From positions 2,356,001-2,420,000 of the forward strand of contig OY751491.1 of NCBI GenBank assembly GCA_963565915.1: a DNA stretch of 64,000 nucleotides, read 5' to 3'. Below, in pieces: positions 24,337 through 35,845 of the stretch. Each line of letters starts with the position of its first letter. Position 1 is the stretch's first letter. Below the pieces are notes generated by a model, which saw only the letters and a list, made by a program, of their open reading frames with translations, had not been told where the DNA came from and ran no database searches. The position numbers and the translations under genes are program-made. This stretch comes from Entoloma clypeatum. Its lineage: Eukaryota; Basidiomycota; Agaricomycetes; Agaricales; Entolomataceae.

Positions 24337-25678
24337 TTAATTAGACACTCGGTGCCATGGGTCCCTTAACACCCCACGAAAGTTACTGAATCCTAACTGG
24401 CGGACATCACTGATGCTATCCACAGATTTCATTGTGTGTCGTGGAAGGATATGAGGTCCTGAGTATCTTGCTGAGGTCGTATGACGAGATGGAGTGTGGG
24501 TGGGTGGAATAGGATGATTTGGTACCATAGTAGAAGTCACCATGGGAGGTTCGAAATGATTGAGCTCCAAGACAAACCCCTGTAAATTCGTTGTGCAATC
24601 AGAGGTGAAGAAGAGGGTCGGCAGGATAAATTTCCCCTTGCGAACATCATTTGCCAATGGCTGCACCACTGAAGGCAGGAGATATTGGAGTGTAAGGTTA
24701 TCGCCTTCTTCATTGATGCGCCCAGTCAGGACAAGTGATGTTGATGCTAAAAGCCCATCTGATGTTGGAGAGACTATGAGGCTGATTAGCTGGCAAGGTG
24801 GTTTTCAATCAGAGTCATATACGCACCTAGTGCTGGACTGGCAATCGCACCATAGCGGGAGACCTCATACCAGTCCCCGGCTTCCCCTTGAACCCAATTT
24901 TTGGGAATCTTTTTCGTGCGTGCTCCAAGTTGAAGTGGGGGAGAAAATGTTCCTTGGACCAACTTTGGAGTGCGGTATGATGGCCCGTGAATCTGAAAAT
25001 CATGTTTGAAAAATGTGGTTAACGAGTTGAGAGAACCAGCACACTCACCAGGGTCCCCACAACATGTCGTGATTCATGCACCATGGCTTTGGCGGTGGCC
25101 ACAATCGCCACATCCATGTCACGGCCAGGAAGGTTGCCCATGCCAGGAGAGATGAGGGAGTCTTGGATAAGACGTTCAACGCGCAGGAAGAAGGGAGGTA
25201 TGTATATGGAGTCTTTTCCCTGTTCTGATCGGTGGTGCACAGCAATGGCTTGCTGGAGCTCCTCTTCATATTCTGGGAATTGGGCGACAAAAGTCGGAAA
25301 TGAGGTTGGTGGGATGTATTCGAGGTTGACAGTGGCTAGGGCCTTGCGAATATTAAAAAGCGTTTGCGCCATCTTTTCTGGGTCCGCCTGGTGTTGGAAC
25401 GCTTGAACCCATTGTCTTTGCTCCTCCAAACTCTTTAGGACACCCCGAGTGGTGGATTCAGGCCACTTGGAGATAATATCTCCATAAATCTCCCATAGAA
25501 CAACATCATCTGCAGTAGCAAGGTCGCGCATCGTCGTGAGCATGAAATAGGCCAGATGTGAAGGCGGAGAGCGAGTGTTGCCGAAGTTAGGTAGACATGC
25601 AGTCTGGGCTGTCAAATCGAGGGTTACGCGGATGTCGCGCGCATCCAGAAGGTTTTCCAACTCCAGTTCGTTCGCCAT
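24337..25678 (-). CDS. Hypothetical protein, at least three exons
   Basis: Start chosen at 25678 (MANELELENLLDARDIRVTL); an in-frame ATG four codons upstream (25690) is the alternative. The first exon codes about 205 helical residues, including YMEW-poor acidic stretches and a segment ending VHESRHVVGTL. Intron 24993-25048 (GTGAGT...TTTTCAG) joins it in frame to IHGPSYRTPKLVQGTF. A second intron with donor GTGCGT and acceptor CCTCATAG links SPAL to VSPTSDGLLASTS. The last exon ends at 24337 after a Pro/Thr/His-rich tail (PNHPIPPTHTPSRHTTSARY). I do not recognise a domain. Clean splice sites and the lack of stops suggest a real gene. It is the last one before the transposon region. Confidence 0.5.
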
Positions 25679-25957
25679 AGACAAGATCAAGGATAGATTG
25701 AGTTATTTCGTTTAAAAAAGGAGTTTAGGCTCCGCTAAAAAATTCAGTGAGTCATTTGTCTCAGATAATTTTGGTTTTGTCCAGGCTCCTAATACCACCT
25801 TCATCAGGCTCCTAAACCATCCATGTAAGCTGAGCATCACAAAGACAATGTGAGGCTTACCCCTGTTGGCCAGATGAAATGGGCGATGGACAGCAGAGAA
25901 CAAAGTGGTATAAGCTGATGTAGACGACAACAAGAGGATACAGAATATAGCATATCA
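25679..25957. other. 5' flank of the hypothetical gene, edge of the transposon region
   Basis: About 280 bp without a gene. It ends where an LTR of the gypsy-2 family begins (TGTTAAGTAGG at 25958). Confidence 0.5.
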
Positions 25958-26008
25958 TGTTAAGTAGGTGAAACATTGGAGCTTCGTCAGAGTCCGTCAG
26001 AGGTCGGA
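25958..26008 (-). repeat. Fragment of gypsy-2 LTR (LTR-B), left piece
   Basis: TGTTAAGTAGGTGAAAC and the following bases match the LTR end at 44393 in the same orientation. The piece is cut by the hAT element and continues at 28704-28713. Several differences from 44393 are CG to CA or TG. Confidence 0.75.
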
Positions 26009-26256
26009 GGTAGGACTAGTGTTTCAAGGTTCAGTCCAATAGGACTGGAACCGGACCAGACTGAACCGAAAAATGAACCGAAATAGACTGAGACCATGGT
26101 CTTGGTCTTGCTAAATTGGGACGGCCCCGGTCTTTGGTCTCAACAAAAATTTTTTTTTTTGAAGACCGATAAAAGACCGGTTGAGACCAGTCTAGACCGG
26201 TCTTTTGGGTGCTAATACAGGGTCTACATATGTATTTACAGGACATGAGGATGGGC

Positions 26257-26910
26257 CGTTGCGCGCGAGTGGGGGCCGTTGGGCTCGAGTGGTGGCCGTT
26301 GCGCGCGAGTTGAGGCTGTTGGGCATGAAGGGAGGGCGTTAGACGTGAGTCGAAGCCGTTGGGCACCAGTGGGGGCCGTTGGGCGCAAGTGGAGGCTGTT
26401 GGGCGTGGGTGGAGGCTATTGGGGGTGAAGGGAGGCCGTTGAGCATGAAGGGAGGCCATTGGGCATGAAAGGATGCCGTTGGGCGCTAGAGGGGGCTGTT
26501 GGGCACAGGAGGGGCCGTTGGGGGTGAGTTGAGGCCGTTGGGCGTGGGTGGAGGCCATTGGGGGCGAAGGGACGCCGTTGGGCATGAAAGGATGCTGTTG
26601 GGCACGAGAGGGGCCGTTGGACACAAGTGGAGGCCGTTGGGGGTGAGTTGAGGCTGTTGGGCGTGGGTGGAGGCTGTTGGGCATGAGTGGAGGCCGTTGG
26701 AGGCGAAGGGACGCCGTTGGGCATGAAAGGACGCCGTTGGGCATGAGAGGGGCCGTTGGGCGCAAGTGGAGGCCGTTGGACGTGGGTGGAGGCCATTGGG
26801 GGCGAAGGGAGGCCGTTGGGTGTGAAAGGATGCCGTTGGGTGCTAGAGGGGGGCGTTGGGCACGAGTCGAGGCCGTTGGGCGCCAGAAAGGGCCGTTGGG
26901 CAAGAGTGGG
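26257..26910 (+). repeat. Minisatellite array A in the hAT element (about 21-bp units)
   Basis: About 30 imperfect units of the form GGCCGTTGGGCGTGAGTGGA, mostly 20-22 bp. Because many units are a multiple of three, long open frames appear in several frames on the minus strand; these are repeat artefacts. Confidence 0.85.
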
Positions 26911-28029
26911 CATGAAAGTCAGATGGAGAACTGGGCAAAGGGTTTGTTTGGCCCAGAAAGCAGCCAAAGCAAATAAGGGCAAATGGCCTGCCCTCGTTTG
27001 GATGCACATCAGGCGCGCATCAAATGTGTCAACTAAATATAAACACACTTAAAAAACATCGCACATCTGCCTACATGTCTTACACAGGGGCAGCAAAAGC
27101 TTATGCACTATATCAATTAAGTATTAGAGCATTTTGTGTCACTGACTATGTATCTATTTTGTGAAATTTTGCCACGGATCTTATGATATAGCGATGCAGA
27201 GCTCTGCACCAAATAATAGTAAACAATGCACAGAATGCATCACATGGGTGCGCGCGGCACCTTCCTCATGGTCTAATAAGGGCTTTAAGTCATAGAACTC
27301 ATAAATACATATATATTGACCTTCTGAAACACCTTGAATAATTTTAAGATGTCTAGATAAGATAGAAATAATCAAATGTGCATATTTCAGTAAAAGTGTT
27401 ATATCTCCATGATTGATCCACCAAATTTGAAAAACAAATGTGCTGTGAGATCCCCTGAATGGGGAGAATCCAAAGCTGAAGTAAAATTTTCTGGTCAAAT
27501 TTTCGACCTATTTTGCTTATATTCACCTTATTAAGTCCTTGAATTTGATTTGCATGGTCTGAATAGATTTACATACAATGTTGCAATAGTATATATTTAC
27601 TACATGTAGTTTAAAGGGGTTGTGGAAAGGAGAAAGTGAGGAAATAATGTTTTTTGTGTTTGAGGTAACTCATAATGCACCGTTTATCACGATTTACAAT
27701 GTGATTTGATACATCAATTTGCTGCCCAGACTCTCTACCATACATGGCTCATGTATCTAACTGTATATATACTTCTTATAGGTTTATAAACATCCCTAAA
27801 TCAGTTAATAAGTATATTTGAGGCCTGTGATGCCACAGTTTGGGCATTGAGGCCATGAGTTTCAATGACACACTTGCTTGGCATTGACTGCCAAGCACCT
27901 CGGCAATCGCCTAAAGTTGAACCATAAGTCGACGGCCAGCGAAACGTTCCCACAGTTCTTTTTATCCCCCATCTCCACTCCATATGGCCACCACCTCCGC
28001 CCAACGCCCACCACTCATGGCTAATGACC

Positions 28030-28485
28030 ACCACTTGTGGCCAATGGCCCGCTATTGCCCCCTCTAGCGCCCAACGGCCTACTTTCACGGACAACGGCCT
28101 ACTTTTGTGGACAACGGCCTCCGTTCATGCCCAATGCCTCCGCCCATGCCCAACGGTGTCGACTCGCGCCCAACGGCCCCTCCTGTGCCCAACAGCCTCC
28201 ACTCGCGCCCCACGGCCTCGACTCACCCCCAACGGCCTCCACCCACACCCAACGGCGTCAACTCGCGCCCCACGGCCTCGACTCACCCCCAACGGCCTCC
28301 ACCCATGCCCAACGGCCTCTACTCACGCCCCACGGCCTCCACCCACGCCCAATGCCCCCTATCATGCCCAACAGCCTCCACTCATGCCCAAAGCCGCTGA
28401 ATCGCGCCCAAAGCCACTGAATTGCGCCCAACAGCGCCGACTCACGCCCAATGTGTCAAACAGCCTCCGTTCATGCCCAACGGCT
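28030..28485 (-). repeat. Minisatellite array B in the hAT element, inverted to array A
   Basis: The units are reverse complements of those in array A (plus strand reads like CCTCCACCCATGCCCAACGG). The two arrays therefore form a long imperfect inverted repeat with about 1.1 kb between them. Confidence 0.85.
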
Positions 28486-28713
28486 ACCACTCCCATACGT
28501 ATATATATTTAGCCACGATGTATAATTAATAGACCCACCAAACCGGTTCGGTCCACCATCCATGGGTCTGATGGACCGGTCCTGAGTGGTCCGGTCCGGT
28601 TTTTTGCCCTTTTGTCATATATGAAGACTGGTCTCGGTCTTGGTCTATGCCCCTTGGAGGCAAAAAACCGAACCGAACCGAACCCTCAAACACTAGGTAG
28701 GACTGAGACTGGA

Positions 28714-29197
28714 TGTTACATTCCGATCCATTCCGACGATTTCCGACCAATCCCGACACCTCCGACACCTCCGACATTTTGACTAATACTTATTATGCAT
28801 ACTTACTGTTATGAATCTCGTTACTACGTACATTACTTACATCCGACCATTTTACTTATGTTAAGAATCTCCGACAGCCACTCGTTATCCGACTCTGACG
28901 AAGCCACATGTCCTCCGACATAGTATTTAAACTTATGTAGAATTGTGTATTAGCTTCAGTTTGAATATCAACTTAGATTCGACATCATACCTCCCGTCCT
29001 CTTTCCGACTCTTAACTTGAGTCCGACCTCCGACCTCTGATCCTCTGATCCTCCGAAATAAGGACACCAACGTATTAGCGAGGGCGCAACACACAAGTTG
29101 AAGCCAAGTCCTTGCCCCTACGTTGCACGCGCTTCGACCCTCCGACTTTCCGACGCGTCTGACGTAGCTCCGACGTTTTGTCGATCAGTTCTTAACA
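28714..29197 (+). repeat. gypsy-1 5' LTR (484 bp)
   Basis: Starts TGTTACATTCCGATCC and ends GATCAGTTCTTAACA. Aligned by eye with the 3' LTR it shows 15 substitutions, 13 of them CpG transitions, plus one 27-bp repeat-number difference. Confidence 0.92.
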
Positions 29198-30372
29198 GTA
29201 TATTCAAACTCCTACTCGGTTATCCATATTTCAAATTCCAGTTATGGCAGCCCGCACCACTCAGAACTCCCGCGCAGCAGCAGCCGCAGCGGAAGCTTCA
29301 AACCTGCAGGACACCAGGGCGACATTTCTACATATGTTCCAAGATATTCCTGCAGAAGAATCTGCACCCAAACCTGACCCCATATCTCCGACACCTCGTC
29401 TCCAAACACCTCAGACACAAGGACCTCCGATTCCTGAAGAATTCCGTCCTTTTAAATCTCCGACCTCTCCTTTTGACGATAACAATCCTTTCCGTCGCGA
29501 GCAAACTCCAAACCTTGCCGAAGCAATTATGCTTATGACACAGGAGCTCCGACGTAGAGAGACTCCGAAAACTCCGAAAAAGAAGTCAAAGGAACCCGAC
29601 ACTTTTGACGGTTCCGACTCTCGGAAACTCACCAGTTTCCTCGCACAATGCACACTATATTTCCGAAACAACCCCGCCTTTGACGACGATGATAACAAAG
29701 TCAGTTTCGCTCTGTCGTACCTCTGAGGAACCGCGCTCGAATGGTTTGAGCCCACCCTCTTGGGAGAGTCCAACGACGACTCTGTCTGGTTGGACGACTG
29801 GTCCGCCTTTGTGCACATCCTCCGATCCGAATTCGGACCTATTGATCTGACTGGAGAAGCAGAGGATAGCCTGGATCACCTTCGGATGCGCGACAATCAG
29901 AAGATCCTACGTTACAACGTGGACTTCAAACGTCTTTCTGCTCGCATGCAGTGGGATGATGGCGCGCTCCGATATCGGTACTATACCGGTTTAGCGGAAC
30001 ACATCAAGGATGTTTTGGGGACTTTTCCCAAACCAAAGACTCTCGCCGAGTTGAAAGTAATGGCCCATAACATTGATGCTCGCTACTGGGAATGTCAACG
30101 TGAGAAATCGCGCTCCTCCGACAAATCTACTCCGAAGTCTGACAAATCTGACAAATCTGACAAAAAACAGACCCCCGCTTCATCATCCTCCAACAACAAC
30201 TCCTCATTGTCTAAACCCAACTTGCAACAACAACAAAAATCGTCATCCACCTCTCCGAAATCCGCCCTCTCCGACAAACTTGGCAAAGATGGGAAATTAA
30301 CTCCCCAAGAACGCCAACGACGATTTGACAATAATTTATGCATGTTTTGCGGCAACATTGGTCATTGGGCTT

Positions 30373-30682
30373 TGTTGAAGTTCCACCTGGGCGCTAGCCG
30401 CAAGTGTACTGAAGCAACCGGCTACAGTGGAAGTACTCTACGATACCGTTCTGACCACTTACATGGGTTGGAGAGGGTGAGGCTGGTGAGAGCGGTTGAG
30501 GCTGGTAAGAGCGATGGAGGCGGTTAAGAGTCAAGAGACAACTTGTTGATATTGACAGTTTCCTGGTCTTATATACCGTACTACTGTTTGTACCAACCAA
30601 ACAAGTATGTAATGAAGATATGTAAAGGTCACGTGATGTAATCTAATCTAATCTAATCTACGTGATGGGAAAAGTTTCAACA
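30373..30682 (-). repeat. copia 3' LTR
   Basis: 310 bp, matching the copy at 35846-36155 without a difference seen by eye. It contains four short tandem TAATC units near its right end. The 68-codon frame inside it is a shadow. Confidence 0.92.
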
Positions 30683-30756
30683 CCCCCCCATATTTAGTAC
30701 ATACTTCTAAATACATCTTACTTTTTCCCACATATATATAGGTACTTTTGTTTCGC

Positions 30757-33700
30757 CTAGTTCTTTATCAGTCCGAAGTACGGGATAAACTTGGAAAAGA
30801 GGATTTTCCCCAGATTCTTAGTCAAAAGGTCTGCAGGGTTATTCACTCCTTCGATGAATTCGACCGTAATAATTCCTTCGGAGACTTTTTCTCTGACGAA
30901 GTGGAATCGCACGTCAATGTGCTTGGATCGCTTCTCAGTTACAGGGTTGGATGCGATAAAGACGGAGCCGTTGTTATCTCCGTAGATCGGTACTGATCCG
31001 ATCTGCATTCCAAGTTCGGCAAGCATGCTTCTCAGCCATGTTGCTGCGCGACTGCAATCTGATAGCGCCATATACTCTGCTTCTGTAGAAGAGAGGGCGA
31101 TGGTCTTTTGCGCCGATGATACCCATGTTATCGCTCCAGACGCCAGTGATATGAAGAAGCCGGTGGTAGACCTCCTCGTGTTTTCATCTGACGCCCAGTC
31201 GGAGTCTGTGAATGCATAGATCCCTTTCCCTGAGTCCCCATCATACATGATCGCGTAATTTTTCGTTGCCTTCAAATATCTGCAAATATCCCTAGCCACC
31301 TCTAAATGGCGGCTGGTGGGATTTGCGGAAAATTGGGACATTTTGATTACAGCGAAGCAGATGTCAGGCCTCGTTCCAATCATCAGATATAGGAGTGATC
31401 CGATGACGGATTGGTACTTAGATCGGAGTTCCGCATTGGGTTCATCTTCGGACGCCATGGGTTTGTAGCCCGTAGGGAGTGGGGTATGGGTGGCATTAGA
31501 TTCGCTCATCCCCATGCGTGCCAGAATTTTCTCAAGGTAAGGTACTTGATCAATGAAGATCCTCTTCCCACGTTGCCTTATTTGGATTGAGAGAAATTCC
31601 TTTGGTTCCCCATCGGGCACTAGGTGACCTAGGTCCCTACATTCCCATGTTGTCATGAAGGCCTTCTTCTTTTCTAGCGTATATTCCCGGTTTGTGCCGA
31701 GAAAAGCAGAGTCGTCGACATAGATGACGGCAATTACAATTTCCCCGTTGGTACTTTTGTGAATGAATACTCCCGCATCGGAGTGAAGCCGGACAAAGCC
31801 GAGCTTTTTCATGGAGGAATCAAGTTCCCTCCACCAGGCTAATGCGGCCTGCTTAAGTCCATATAGAGCTTTGAATAGTTGGTACACAAGGTGTTCTTTC
31901 CCTTTTACTATGTAGCCCTCAGGCTGTCGCATATAGATGACTTCACGGAGCGTTCCATAGAGGAAGGCTGATGAGACGTCCAATAGAGTCATGAACCACC
32001 CTTCAAGGGCTGTCAATGCCAGTATTAGCCGGACGGTTTCATATCTTACGACTGGTGAGAAGATCTGATCAAAGTCGATCCCTTCTACCTGTGAGAAGCC
32101 TTTTGCAACGAGGCGCGCTTTCAGACGCCCGTCGGACTTTTCGTTGTAAACCCATTTATTCCTTAGAGCTTTCCTCCCTGCAGGCAGGGGTACTAGCTCC
32201 GTGATCACCCCGCGGTGTTTGAGCATGTCTAGCTCTTTACGTTCAGCCGCATACCAGTCTTCTTTATTTGGAAGAGGGTATATGTCTTTATGGGACATGT
32301 CGACAATGCCAACTTGGACTGATATTGCCTCCATCAGGAGGTCATTCATCCATGCCGTTTGACCGCCCAGTCTCCGTCTTCGATCTAATTTTTCAAGATC
32401 AGACGCTGGAGTGTCTTCCCCATAGATGCTTCCTGGCATCTTCCGAACTCGTCGTTCCCTGATCGGTCGATCTGGTACTTGCTCGGGTTCCGGAGTGGGT
32501 ACTCGCGGTTCGTCATCAGGCTCACTGGCAGGCAAATCGTTGTCTGATTCAGGTTGATCCTGTTCAATGGGAAGTGGGTCATGAGGTGTTTCGTTGTGAC
32601 TTTCGTCGTCGTTGCTGCCAGGGATGAGATCCTCAAACTCATCAGCCGGCTCTGGGTTTTCCATTTCTGGATGGTTTTCTGGCAAAGGGTCGATGTGGCA
32701 TCTAGGGTACTTGCTTTCATCAAAGATAGCTTTCCCACCCATGAAAATCGTGTTGGTCTCAGGATCCATGAAGCGGTATCCTTTGACCCCTGGTTTTGAT
32801 CCGAGATAAATCATCAATCGAGATCTTGACTCCAGGGAGTTTCTGCGTTTTTCTTTTGGGATGTATACGTATGCTTGGCATCCGAAGACTCTGACGCTAG
32901 ACATGTCGGGGATCTCATTGGTTACCCTGAAGTGAGGGGTTTTCCATTCAAGACGCTGCATGGGGGTTCTGTTGTAGAGAAATGCTGCGTGTTCCAAACA
33001 GAATTCCCACCACATGGGTGGTAAGCACGCATCGAAGCGCAATGCCTGAGATTTTTCCCATAGTGTTTGATTGATACGTTCTGCTCTACCATTCTGCTGA
33101 TGCTGATATGGGAGTGTGACGTCGATCAGAATTCCATGATCGGCAAGTACATCCTTGTATTCGTTGAATTCTCCACCTCCATCAACCCGCCATTTTTTAG
33201 GGGTGGCGGCGAATTGATTCTGGATCATCGCAAGGAATTGTTTCAGCGCCGTGATGGCGCCTGACTTCTTCCTAAGCAAGACGACCCAGACATGGGAAGA
33301 AAAATCATCCAAGAAGGTAAGGAAATATTTGTACTTGTGGTACGATGCCGTGGATATCTGTTTCAAGTCCGAATGGATCAAATCAAAGGGTTTGACAGCC
33401 CTTGTCACCGAGTTAGGGTAAGATTGATTCGGCATTTTCCCTTTTAGACACCCCGTGCAGCTTTCCTGTGATTTCTCACGTACTAACGTTTTGGGTACTC
33501 CTTTGGTACTGGTGGGAATCTTATTGAGCGCCTGGTCATTTGGGTGGCCAAGGCGTTTATGCCAGGTTTCAACAGTGATTTCGCTAGAGATCGCGTGGAT
33601 TTGGTCGTAGCGTATTTCAGTGTCTAACCAATAAATGGTTTGTCCGATGAAATGAGGCGAAAACTGTATTTTGTTCAGCCCTTTAGAGATATTAATTTCT

Positions 33701-35484
33701 CCACGCATTCCATCAACTTTGTAACCATGGTTAAGGAAGACGCCTAGGGACAGTAGACGTGTGTCCATATCCGGAATATAAAATACCGGTCGTAGGAGAT
33801 GAGTTTTAGTTTCCCCATTTAGGGTATGCCGTACTGGAACGGCCCCAACTCCGAGAATTTCCAGTTTCTTTCCCTTTGCAGCTGTTTGGACAAATCGCTT
33901 AGCCTTGAGAGGCCTGTAATATGCGAAGTCTTTGAACTCATGGGTAAAGTGTAATGAAGCGCCGGAATCTAAGATCCACTGAGCGCGTTCTTTCTCTTTG
34001 CAGTGTGTGCAGGACGCAAAATGCTTGGTATATTTTTTGTACAGATCATCGCTAAAGAGATCTATACTATCTGCATCGGTACTGGCTAATATAAATTCAA
34101 ACGTCTGTGCGTGTTTATTAGCATTTCCCATTTGGTCAAGTTTGAGAGAAGAATGTGACGAACCGTCAAGTTCGATCAGCCCATCTTCGAATTGTTCCGG
34201 CCCCATCCGCTCGCTTTGATGGTCTATGTCCATCATTTTCAGAGATTCTTCTATCGACGGGGCTACGCGACGCTGTTTAGCCGGCCTTTCGTCGATGTCG
34301 GGAATGATGGTATCTAGGATACGCAGATTGGATCCTGAGGGGCGAGCACCAATGCCGCGTGCGAGTTTGCGGACATGGTCGTTCTTTTTCCACACGGACG
34401 GTTTTCCAGAAGGAAGCCCGGTGTACTGTGACGGAGGGGGGTTCATTCGCTGAAGGAGCGACTGCATCTTTTGAGAGTCTGGCTGGGCGGTACTCATAGT
34501 TTTTCCGTGCCCAGTGACGGTTGTGAAGGACGGTGTCGGAAGAGGAGGGAAGTGGATGGCGGGAGCAACGAACTCAACCGTTTCTTCCGCGTGGTCGGAC
34601 GCGTTGTCCGCAGTGTTGGCGTTCTTCTTCTGATTGCGCCAGCGTCCTTTTCCCTTCTTCTTTTCAGAAGCGGTACTATGGTCAGTCGAGTTAGGCTGCT
34701 TGTCAGCGTCGTTCTGCGAGGTACTCGGCTTTTGCTGCTTTTCCCATTTGGGGTCCTGCCCCTTGCGCTTTGTCCCGGAGATTTTCCGGGCCTGCTCGTT
34801 GGACGTACGAGTGGACCCAATCGAATACTTGCGCCGGTACTCTGATATGATGCTTTCAGCGACGGCCTTGTAGGTGAAATCGTCGGCGTCATAGACCTGG
34901 AAGAGGGCGGTGGAGAGTGACGACCAGGCGTCGGGAATTGCATTTGCCAGGATCATTGCCTGCATCAGATCGGGGACGTCAAAGTTCGAATCGGCGAGCC
35001 GAGCGAAAAGAGACCCCAGGCGCTCGATTTCAGGGACGGGGTCGCGTCCAGAGAGCTTGTAGGTGGCGGCGGCCTTGAAGTCGCCGAAGATGACGGCCGG
35101 GGATACCTTGGAGTAGGCATCCTTTAACGACTTCCAGGCGTCTTTCGAGGAAGTGGCGTCCTTGATGTGGCGTCTGATCGCCTCGGAGACTTTAAGGCGT
35201 ATCGCCCCAAGAGCTATGTCATCGTCCCTGATCCAGGCTTTTTCTTCCTTGCGGAAGCCGGGCTGGTCGACCGTGGTGGCCAGCACAGGAGGAGCAGTAG
35301 CAGTGGCCCCAGGGGTGGAGACTGTGGTGGTGAAGTCGGCGATGACAGGGCGGGGGATGTCGCCAGAAACAAGGCGCCAGACTCCTTGATGGAGGAGGTA
35401 AGACTTCATTTTCTCGGCCCAGCTCCGGTAGTCGATGCCGTCAAAGGCAGTGATCGTGTCGAGGGCAGAACGAGAGGTAGACAT
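30757..35484 (-). CDS. Ty1/copia Gag-Pol polyprotein (1,575 aa)
   Basis: Open from ATG at 35484 to the stop at 30757. Domain order is copia-type: Gag (about residues 1-330, with AWKSLKDAYSKVSPAVIFGD), protease (WILDSGASLHFTHEFKDF, about 510), pre-integrase zinc region (TWHKRLGHPND ... CTGCLKGK), integrase core with Asp, Asp and Glu in HSDLKQI, WRVDGGGEFNEY and NGRAERINQTL, then RT (KARLVAKGFSQVEGIDFDQI; catalytic YVDDS), and RNase H (YAFTDSDWASDENTRRSTTG). The integrase precedes RT, as the copia superfamily demands. No CCHC knuckle was found in Gag. All catalytic residues seen are intact, so the element may still be mobile. Confidence 0.95.
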   Translation of the reverse strand: MSTSRSALDTITAFDGIDYRSWAEKMKSYLLHQGVWRLVSGDIPRPVIADFTTTVSTPGATATAPPVLATTVDQPGFRKEEKAWIRDDDIALGAIRLKVSEAIRRHIKDATSSKDAWKSLKDAYSKVSPAVIFGDFKAAATYKLSGRDPVPEIERLGSLFARLADSNFDVPDLMQAMILANAIPDAWSSLSTALFQVYDADDFTYKAVAESIISEYRRKYSIGSTRTSNEQARKISGTKRKGQDPKWEKQQKPSTSQNDADKQPNSTDHSTASEKKKGKGRWRNQKKNANTADNASDHAEETVEFVAPAIHFPPLPTPSFTTVTGHGKTMSTAQPDSQKMQSLLQRMNPPPSQYTGLPSGKPSVWKKNDHVRKLARGIGARPSGSNLRILDTIIPDIDERPAKQRRVAPSIEESLKMMDIDHQSERMGPEQFEDGLIELDGSSHSSLKLDQMGNANKHAQTFEFILASTDADSIDLFSDDLYKKYTKHFASCTHCKEKERAQWILDSGASLHFTHEFKDFAYYRPLKAKRFVQTAAKGKKLEILGVGAVPVRHTLNGETKTHLLRPVFYIPDMDTRLLSLGVFLNHGYKVDGMRGEINISKGLNKIQFSPHFIGQTIYWLDTEIRYDQIHAISSEITVETWHKRLGHPNDQALNKIPTSTKGVPKTLVREKSQESCTGCLKGKMPNQSYPNSVTRAVKPFDLIHSDLKQISTASYHKYKYFLTFLDDFSSHVWVVLLRKKSGAITALKQFLAMIQNQFAATPKKWRVDGGGEFNEYKDVLADHGILIDVTLPYQHQQNGRAERINQTLWEKSQALRFDACLPPMWWEFCLEHAAFLYNRTPMQRLEWKTPHFRVTNEIPDMSSVRVFGCQAYVYIPKEKRRNSLESRSRLMIYLGSKPGVKGYRFMDPETNTIFMGGKAIFDESKYPRCHIDPLPENHPEMENPEPADEFEDLIPGSNDDESHNETPHDPLPIEQDQPESDNDLPASEPDDEPRVPTPEPEQVPDRPIRERRVRKMPGSIYGEDTPASDLEKLDRRRRLGGQTAWMNDLLMEAISVQVGIVDMSHKDIYPLPNKEDWYAAERKELDMLKHRGVITELVPLPAGRKALRNKWVYNEKSDGRLKARLVAKGFSQVEGIDFDQIFSPVVRYETVRLILALTALEGWFMTLLDVSSAFLYGTLREVIYMRQPEGYIVKGKEHLVYQLFKALYGLKQAALAWWRELDSSMKKLGFVRLHSDAGVFIHKSTNGEIVIAVIYVDDSAFLGTNREYTLEKKKAFMTTWECRDLGHLVPDGEPKEFLSIQIRQRGKRIFIDQVPYLEKILARMGMSESNATHTPLPTGYKPMASEDEPNAELRSKYQSVIGSLLYLMIGTRPDICFAVIKMSQFSANPTSRHLEVARDICRYLKATKNYAIMYDGDSGKGIYAFTDSDWASDENTRRSTTGFFISLASGAITWVSSAQKTIALSSTEAEYMALSDCSRAATWLRSMLAELGMQIGSVPIYGDNNGSVFIASNPVTEKRSKHIDVRFHFVREKVSEGIITVEFIEGVNNPADLLTKNLGKILFSKFIPYFGLIKN

Positions 35485-35825
35485 TTTGAATGAATCTAAA
35501 AAGGGTTCTCAATCAGTGATGTGTTATGAATATGATTCGAGAAAACAATTGAATGATTCCTTATGACATATTCCCTTCAGGAATAGCGGTCATGGGAAAA
35601 CCCTTTATATGTCAGAAACGTATAAGGTGCGATCAACGTTTCCACATGGAGTGTACTAGGTCAATCCCCTTAGGGACGTTTCATGACAGGTACTTGTCGT
35701 AATGACGTTCCCAGGTTCATATGTGAAGAAGTATGACTCAGAACCTAGATCTTTCGATCGGTTCCTTGCCAACCAGGGTAGAGTGGGCAGGTACTCGCTG
35801 TTGCCAGCGTTTCCCAGATCCCTCT

Positions 35826-35845
35826 GCTATCTGGGGCCCATAACC
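35826..35845 (-). other. copia primer binding site of half-tRNA (initiator Met) type
   Basis: Directly after the 5' LTR the minus strand reads GGTTATGGGCCCCAG. Apart from one extra C this is complementary to the anticodon arm of eukaryotic initiator tRNA-Met (CUGGGCCCAUAACC). Drosophila copia primes in the same way with a cleaved half tRNA. Assignment rests on this match alone. Confidence 0.6.

Larger units (their letters stand above)
26017..28695. mobile_element. Non-autonomous hAT-type DNA transposon
   Basis: Terminal inverted repeats begin TAGTGTTTCAAGGTTC on the left and, read inward from the right, TAGTGTTTGAGGGTTC. A perfect 8-bp target duplication GGTAGGAC flanks it (26009-26016 and 28696-28703), diagnostic of the hAT superfamily. 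Subterminal repeats of the ACCGGACC/GGTTCGGT type occur at both ends. No transposase was found; the interior is AT-rich (27050-28000). Two large minisatellite arrays lie in inverted orientation near the ends. The same family occurs as a MITE at 59891-60349. Confidence 0.85.

Noticed and set aside
26031..26976. Long Pro/Asn/Arg-rich open frames of 99-290 codons
   Set aside because: They are produced by the 21-bp minisatellite in several frames at once and run into the hAT terminal repeat; no protein domain.
26257..28485. CRISPR-like array of regularly spaced repeats
   Set aside because: There are no unique spacers, the units are contiguous minisatellite copies, and the genome is eukaryotic.
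28024..28512. Three overlapping plus-strand open frames
   Set aside because: Same repeat artefact in the inverted array B.
30394..30600. 68-codon frame, repeated identically at 35867-36073
   Set aside because: It lies inside the copia LTR and is duplicated only because the LTR is.
30640..30665. TAATC tandem units as telomere-like repeat
   Set aside because: Only four copies, located in the copia LTR at both ends.
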